Of a stretch of 48,539 nucleotides of DNA, positions 45,705 through 48,539 are shown piece by piece (the first letter of the stretch is position 1; the number at the start of each line of letters is the position of its first letter). Position numbers and translations under genes: made by a program. The DNA is from Finegoldia magna. Lineage in GTDB: Bacteria > Bacillota > Clostridia > Tissierellales > Peptoniphilaceae. Location: positions 1 through 48,539 of the forward strand of contig NZ_QGTH01000017.1 of NCBI RefSeq assembly GCF_003182075.1. The letters run 5' to 3'. The notes under the pieces were generated by a model, which had not been told where the DNA came from, did no database searches, and worked only from the letters and a program-made list of their open reading frames with translations.

Positions 45705-46244
45705 TCAATACATCTTGCGCAAATTTTCCAAAGCCTTGCTTCTCGTATTGTAGAATGTCGACTGTTTCATATTCAATTCTTTACAAATCTCCCTCGCGCT
45801 TTTTTCACGAAGAAAATTCTCATAAATAATCTTCTGTTGCTTTTCAGGAAGCTTACGCACCTTCTCATAAAGCCTTTTAATCTCCAACCTATCCTCAAAA
45901 TCCTGTTCGATATTCTCATCAGATTCAATCAAATTCATCACCTCATCTCCATCCTCATTAGTATAATTCAACGACGAAACGCTCCTTCTAGGATTCTTCT
46001 TCAAATAGAAAAACCTCAACCTCTGCTTCAAATAATAATTGAACGGAACCTTCTTCGAACCATCATACTCCATAATCGCATACATAATCTCAGTCTTGCC
46101 ATCATCCACAAGCTCCTCAAAAATATCCGTCCTATCATAATATTTTTTTATACTACTAATAATCAACGGCTCAAAAGCCTTGTAAATTCTCTTATCATTC
46201 AAAATTTTGTTATTCACAATATAATCTATCTCATCAAAATTCAT
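45705..46244 (-). CDS. Sigma-70-family RNA polymerase sigma factor
   Basis: The 179-residue protein has a region 2-like segment (FEPLIISSIKKYYDRTDIFEELVDDGKTEIMYAIMEYD) and a region 4 helix-turn-helix (VRKLPEKQQKIIYENFLREKSAREICKELNMKQSTFYNTRSKALENLRKMY). It lacks region 1 and full region 3, so it is an alternative factor of the ECF/SigH-like size class. The GGAG site is directly against the first ATG (46253), so the ATG at 46242-46244 is the better start. It is divergent from a ComK-like gene across 238 bases, which raises a possible competence link. No anti-sigma gene is adjacent. Confidence 0.85.
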   Translation of the reverse strand: MNFDEIDYIVNNKILNDKRIYKAFEPLIISSIKKYYDRTDIFEELVDDGKTEIMYAIMEYDGSKKVPFNYYLKQRLRFFYLKKNPRRSVSSLNYTNEDGDEVMNLIESDENIEQDFEDRLEIKRLYEKVRKLPEKQQKIIYENFLREKSAREICKELNMKQSTFYNTRSKALENLRKMY

Positions 46245-46424
46245 GATTTCCATCTCCTTTTACTCAATTTTACAATCGATAATAAGATTTTATTAATCAA
46301 GAATGAAACGTAAAACCACACCAAAACAGATAGTAATAGCGTGAACTATTCGACTATTTTGTAAAAAATCATCATCATTCTTCACAAAACAAACCAATTC
46401 ATTGTAAATTCAAATTGAAAACGC

Positions 46425-46453
46425 TTGAATGAGAACGTATGTTCTGTTATAAT
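46425..46453 (+). promoter_or_regulatory. Promoter with LexA/SOS-type box upstream of the ComK-like gene
   Basis: TTGAAT (46425-46430) and TATAAT (46448-46453) are 17 bases apart. Between them lies GAACGTATGTTC (46433-46444), an exact match to the Gram-positive LexA (DinR) box GAAC-N4-GTTC, symmetric outward by one more base. A repressor bound here would block RNA polymerase. Confidence 0.75.
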
Positions 46454-46482
46454 AAAATTATCATAAAATAAAAGGAGAATCA

Positions 46483-46938
46483 ATGAAACAATTACAAGCA
46501 ATCATTCCGATATACGTAGACAATATCGGCAATGCAGTCCAACTTTATTTTAATGATTTCACCACTACCAATTATTGTTCAATGGATTGTTGCATCAAAA
46601 AAATCGCCCGCAACCAATTAATAGACATCACAGAATCCAAGAAATTAATCAAAAAATCCTTGAACATAACCAAAAATCCTCCTATTTGTTTTAAAAACGG
46701 AACGTACTGCATGATCAAAGTCAGAAAACCAATATCCAAAAACGATGGAAGTTATGGACTGTTCAACATCGAATCCATCGAAGAAATAAAAACAGGACAC
46801 ATAATACTTGCGAATAATCAAAAAATCACAACACTGGAATCCAAGAAAAGCATCGAAGACAAAATCCAAAAAGCGAAACTCGCCAGACTTTTGATAGATG
46901 ATTATACGACAAACTTGGACATACTCACAAGAAAATAA
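46483..46938 (+). CDS. ComK-like competence transcription factor (tentative)
   Basis: The 151-residue protein resembles the ComK family in its second half. The order NPPICF...NGTYCMIKVRKPISKNDGSYGLFNIESIEEI...ILANNQKITTLESKKSIEDKIQKAKLA follows the ComK pattern PPI, FP.S, C.WI..., the F.NG strand and the S..S...Q helix. No other family comes to mind, and the similarity is weak by eye. ComK activates DNA-uptake genes in bacilli. AAGGAG precedes the ATG. The promoter has a LexA-type box, so it may be induced by DNA damage. A sigma factor gene is divergent, and comF is in the window. Confidence 0.6.
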   Translation: MKQLQAIIPIYVDNIGNAVQLYFNDFTTTNYCSMDCCIKKIARNQLIDITESKKLIKKSLNITKNPPICFKNGTYCMIKVRKPISKNDGSYGLFNIESIEEIKTGHIILANNQKITTLESKKSIEDKIQKAKLARLLIDDYTTNLDILTRK

Positions 46939-46946
46939 GCATAAAA

Positions 46947-46974
46947 AAACTGATACAAGAAAATGTATCAGTTT
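46947..46974 (+). terminator. Terminator of the ComK-like gene
   Basis: AAACTGATACA pairs with TGTATCAGTTT around AGAAAA, followed by T5. Confidence 0.9.
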
Positions 46975-46983
46975 TTCGCATTA

Positions 46984-47013
46984 AAAAATGGGACCATTTC
47001 TGGTCCCATTTTT
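46984..47013. terminator. Terminator after the LPKAG surface protein
   Basis: AAAAATGGGACCA-TTTC-TGGTCCCATTTTT is a 13-base perfect stem with T runs on both strands, mainly serving the minus-strand surface protein gene. Confidence 0.92.
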
Positions 47014-47038
47014 ATAAATCTTCTCTGAGAAAGATTAA

Positions 47039-48539
47039 TTATTTACGTTTTTTAAGTGAAACGTAAGCACCTGCTGCTGTTGATAAAGCTGCTGCTGCTA
47101 ATGTTAAGATTTCAGCTTCGCTACCAGCTTTTGGTAATTTAGCTTTTTCTTTTTTCTTTGGAGAATCTTTATCTGTTTTACCTGGTTTTTTGTCTTCTGG
47201 TTTTTTATCTTCACCAGGTTTTTTGTCTTCTGGTTTTTTATCTTCACCAGGTTTTTTGTCTTCTGGTTTTTGTCCTTCACCAGGTTTTTCATCTTTTTTA
47301 TGAGCTTTTAAGATTTCATTCTTTAATGCTTCTACGCCTTCAACTGTTTTTGCTTTGTTGATTGCATCAAAGTATATGTCAGAAGTGATTCCTGCTTCTT
47401 TTAATTCTTTGATTGCGTCTTCTTTAGCGTTCTTTAATAACCATTCATCGATTGTGATTCCTGGGTTTGATTCTTTGTGTGATTTAATTAATTCATCTTT
47501 TAAAGCATTAACGCCTTCTATAGTTTTTGCTTTTCTGATTTGGTCTAAGAAGAAGTCTGAAGTAATTCCTGCTTCTTTTAATTCTTTGATTGCATTTTCC
47601 TTAGCATATTCTAATTCAGCTGCTTTTTGATATTCTTCTTCTCTCTTTGCATCTTCATCAACTGGTTTATCTTCACCTGGTTTATCTTCACCTGGTTTTT
47701 CTTCGCCTGGTTTATCTTCACCTGGTTTATCTTCACCTGGTTTTTCTTCGCCTGGTTTTTCTTCACCTGGTTTATCTTCACCTGGTTTTTCTTCGCCTGG
47801 TTTTTCTTCGCCTGGTTTTTCTTCGCCTGGTTTTTCTTCACCTGGTTTTTCTTCGCCTGGTTTTTCAGCGTGTGCTTTTAAGATTTCGTTTTTTAATGAT
47901 TCTACGCCTTCTACTGTTTTTGCTTTGTTGATTAAGTTGAATAGATATTCAGAAGTGATTCCTGCTTCTTTTAATTCTTTGATTGCAGCTTCTTTAGCAT
48001 ATTGTAATTCTGCTGCTTTTTGATATTCTTCTTCTCTCTTTGCATCTTCATCAACTGGCTTGTCTTCGCCTGGTTTTTCTTCTTCTGGTTTTTCTTCGTC
48101 TTCTTTGTCTTCAATCTTTAATACATATTCCCAGTTTCCATCTGCTCTTTGTGTTACTTCGTATGCATTGTTGATTTTTCCAGGGTTTAATAATTCATTT
48201 TCTAAAGCTTTTTTAGCTGCTTCTTCAGCTTCTTCTTTAGTTCTGAATGCGAATTCATCTTGAATATATTGGTTACTATCTTCTGGTGCTTCACCTATAT
48301 CACTGTTGTCGATATATAATGAATAAATATATTTACCATTACTGTTTTGTGCTATTGTATATGCATTGTTTATATCATCATTTTCTAAAGCTTTCTTAGC
48401 TGCTGCTTCTGCTTCTTCGTATGTGTCATATTCATCTTTTAATTCTGGTTTTTCTTCGCCTGGTTTTTCTTCACCTGGTTTTTCTTCGCCTGGTTTTTCT
48501 TCACCTGGTTTTTCTTCGCCTGGTTTTTCTTCACCTGGT
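47039..48539 (-). CDS. PAB-like albumin-binding surface protein, C-terminal part
   Basis: The frame is open to the right edge; 500 codons are seen. From N to C: a PGEEK-type linker (48440-48539); two copies of an unrecognised ~50-residue module with EEAE.AAKKALEN...INNAY, the second ending in ADGNWEYVL (about 48110-48440); GA module 1 (about 47871-48010); a long PGE(E/D)KP linker (47655-47875); GA module 2 (about 47478-47620); GA module 3 (about 47298-47456), the classic TIDEWLLKNAKEDAIKELKEA type; a PGEDKKPEDKK wall-spanning linker; the sorting motif LPKAG; a hydrophobic span; and a KKRK tail. GA modules bind serum albumin. The N-terminus with signal peptide is outside the window. Confidence 0.92.
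   Translation of the reverse strand, partial: PGEEKPGEEKPGEEKPGEEKPGEEKPGEEKPELKDEYDTYEEAEAAAKKALENDDINNAYTIAQNSNGKYIYSLYIDNSDIGEAPEDSNQYIQDEFAFRTKEEAEEAAKKALENELLNPGKINNAYEVTQRADGNWEYVLKIEDKEDEEKPEEEKPGEDKPVDEDAKREEEYQKAAELQYAKEAAIKELKEAGITSEYLFNLINKAKTVEGVESLKNEILKAHAEKPGEEKPGEEKPGEEKPGEEKPGEEKPGEDKPGEEKPGEEKPGEDKPGEDKPGEEKPGEDKPGEDKPVDEDAKREEEYQKAAELEYAKENAIKELKEAGITSDFFLDQIRKAKTIEGVNALKDELIKSHKESNPGITIDEWLLKNAKEDAIKELKEAGITSDIYFDAINKAKTVEGVEALKNEILKAHKKDEKPGEGQKPEDKKPGEDKKPEDKKPGEDKKPEDKKPGKTDKDSPKKKEKAKLPKAGSEAEILTLAAAALSTAAGAYVSLKKRK
47655..47875 (-). repeat. Tandem coding repeats (Pro-Gly-Glu-Glu/Asp-Lys linker)
   Basis: About 14-15 tandem copies of a 15-base unit encode PGEEK or PGEDK. 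The third positions and one Glu/Asp codon vary, so the copies are not identical. Similar units recur at 48440-48539 and, as 30-base PEDKKPGEDK-type units, at about 47185-47285. Such tracts expand and contract by slippage or recombination. Confidence 0.9.

Noticed and set aside
47611-47881. Open frames rich in KKNQ (minus) and FTWF (plus), and the regular repeats as a possible CRISPR array
   Set aside because: The 15-base units are tandem without spacers and encode PGEEK in the surface protein frame; the other frames are by-products of the repeat.

Overview
The window is very AT-rich, Gram-positive, anaerobic Firmicute DNA. The best fit is Finegoldia magna or a close relative in Peptoniphilaceae. 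The main reason is the albumin-binding GA modules (pattern W-L-L-K-N-A-K-E ... GITSD ... INKAKTVEGV), which are a hallmark of F. magna PAB-type proteins. Pyruvate formate-lyase, an oxygen-labile-type L-serine dehydratase and several CWB2 surface proteins agree with this.

Layout. 1-5117: a type I-B CRISPR-Cas effector operon on the minus strand (cas6-cas8b/cst1-cas7-cas5-cas3). Its cas3 is cut by an IS3-family element that runs off the left edge. No CRISPR array is visible, but one degenerate repeat-like unit lies just upstream of cas6, followed by a spacer-like stretch and a terminator. Its first 11 spacer-like bases match the cas promoter except at position 6, next to a CCT. I read this as a possible self-regulating crRNA-like RNA. 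5139-12225: ABC exporter genes, a TudS-like protein, a dacA/thiamine-binding/membrane operon, a small lipid-anchored-like or membrane-anchored protein and a cation/proton antiporter. 12226-16233: pflB followed by an unusual gene in which PFL-activating enzyme is fused to a Crp/Fnr regulator; two palindromes lie at the pflB promoter. 16234-21907: a TPR-like membrane protein, YpfJ-type metallopeptidase, recD2-comF and murA. 21999-34427: the surface and serine region, with a ~2030-residue CWB2-GA-LRR-BspA protein, an ECF S component, sdaAB-sdaAA, a CWB2-CAP protein and a CWB2-C39 peptidase. 34428-39524: a LytTR/GHKL two-component pair with a heterodimeric ABC exporter. 39581-45600: galU, a long gene-free stretch holding a large inverted repeat, clpB and a CbpA-type dnaJ with a CtsR-like operator, and a nitroreductase. 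45705-46938: a sigma-70-family factor divergent from a ComK-like gene whose promoter carries a LexA-type box. 47039-48539: the C-terminal part of an LPxTG-like (LPKAG) surface protein with three GA modules.

Most genes are on the minus strand. The plus-strand exceptions are short and usually isolated by bidirectional terminators. Extended -10 promoters (TRTGNTATAAT or TGTGGTATAAT) recur. All identifications come from reading motifs and remembered family features; no database search was run.
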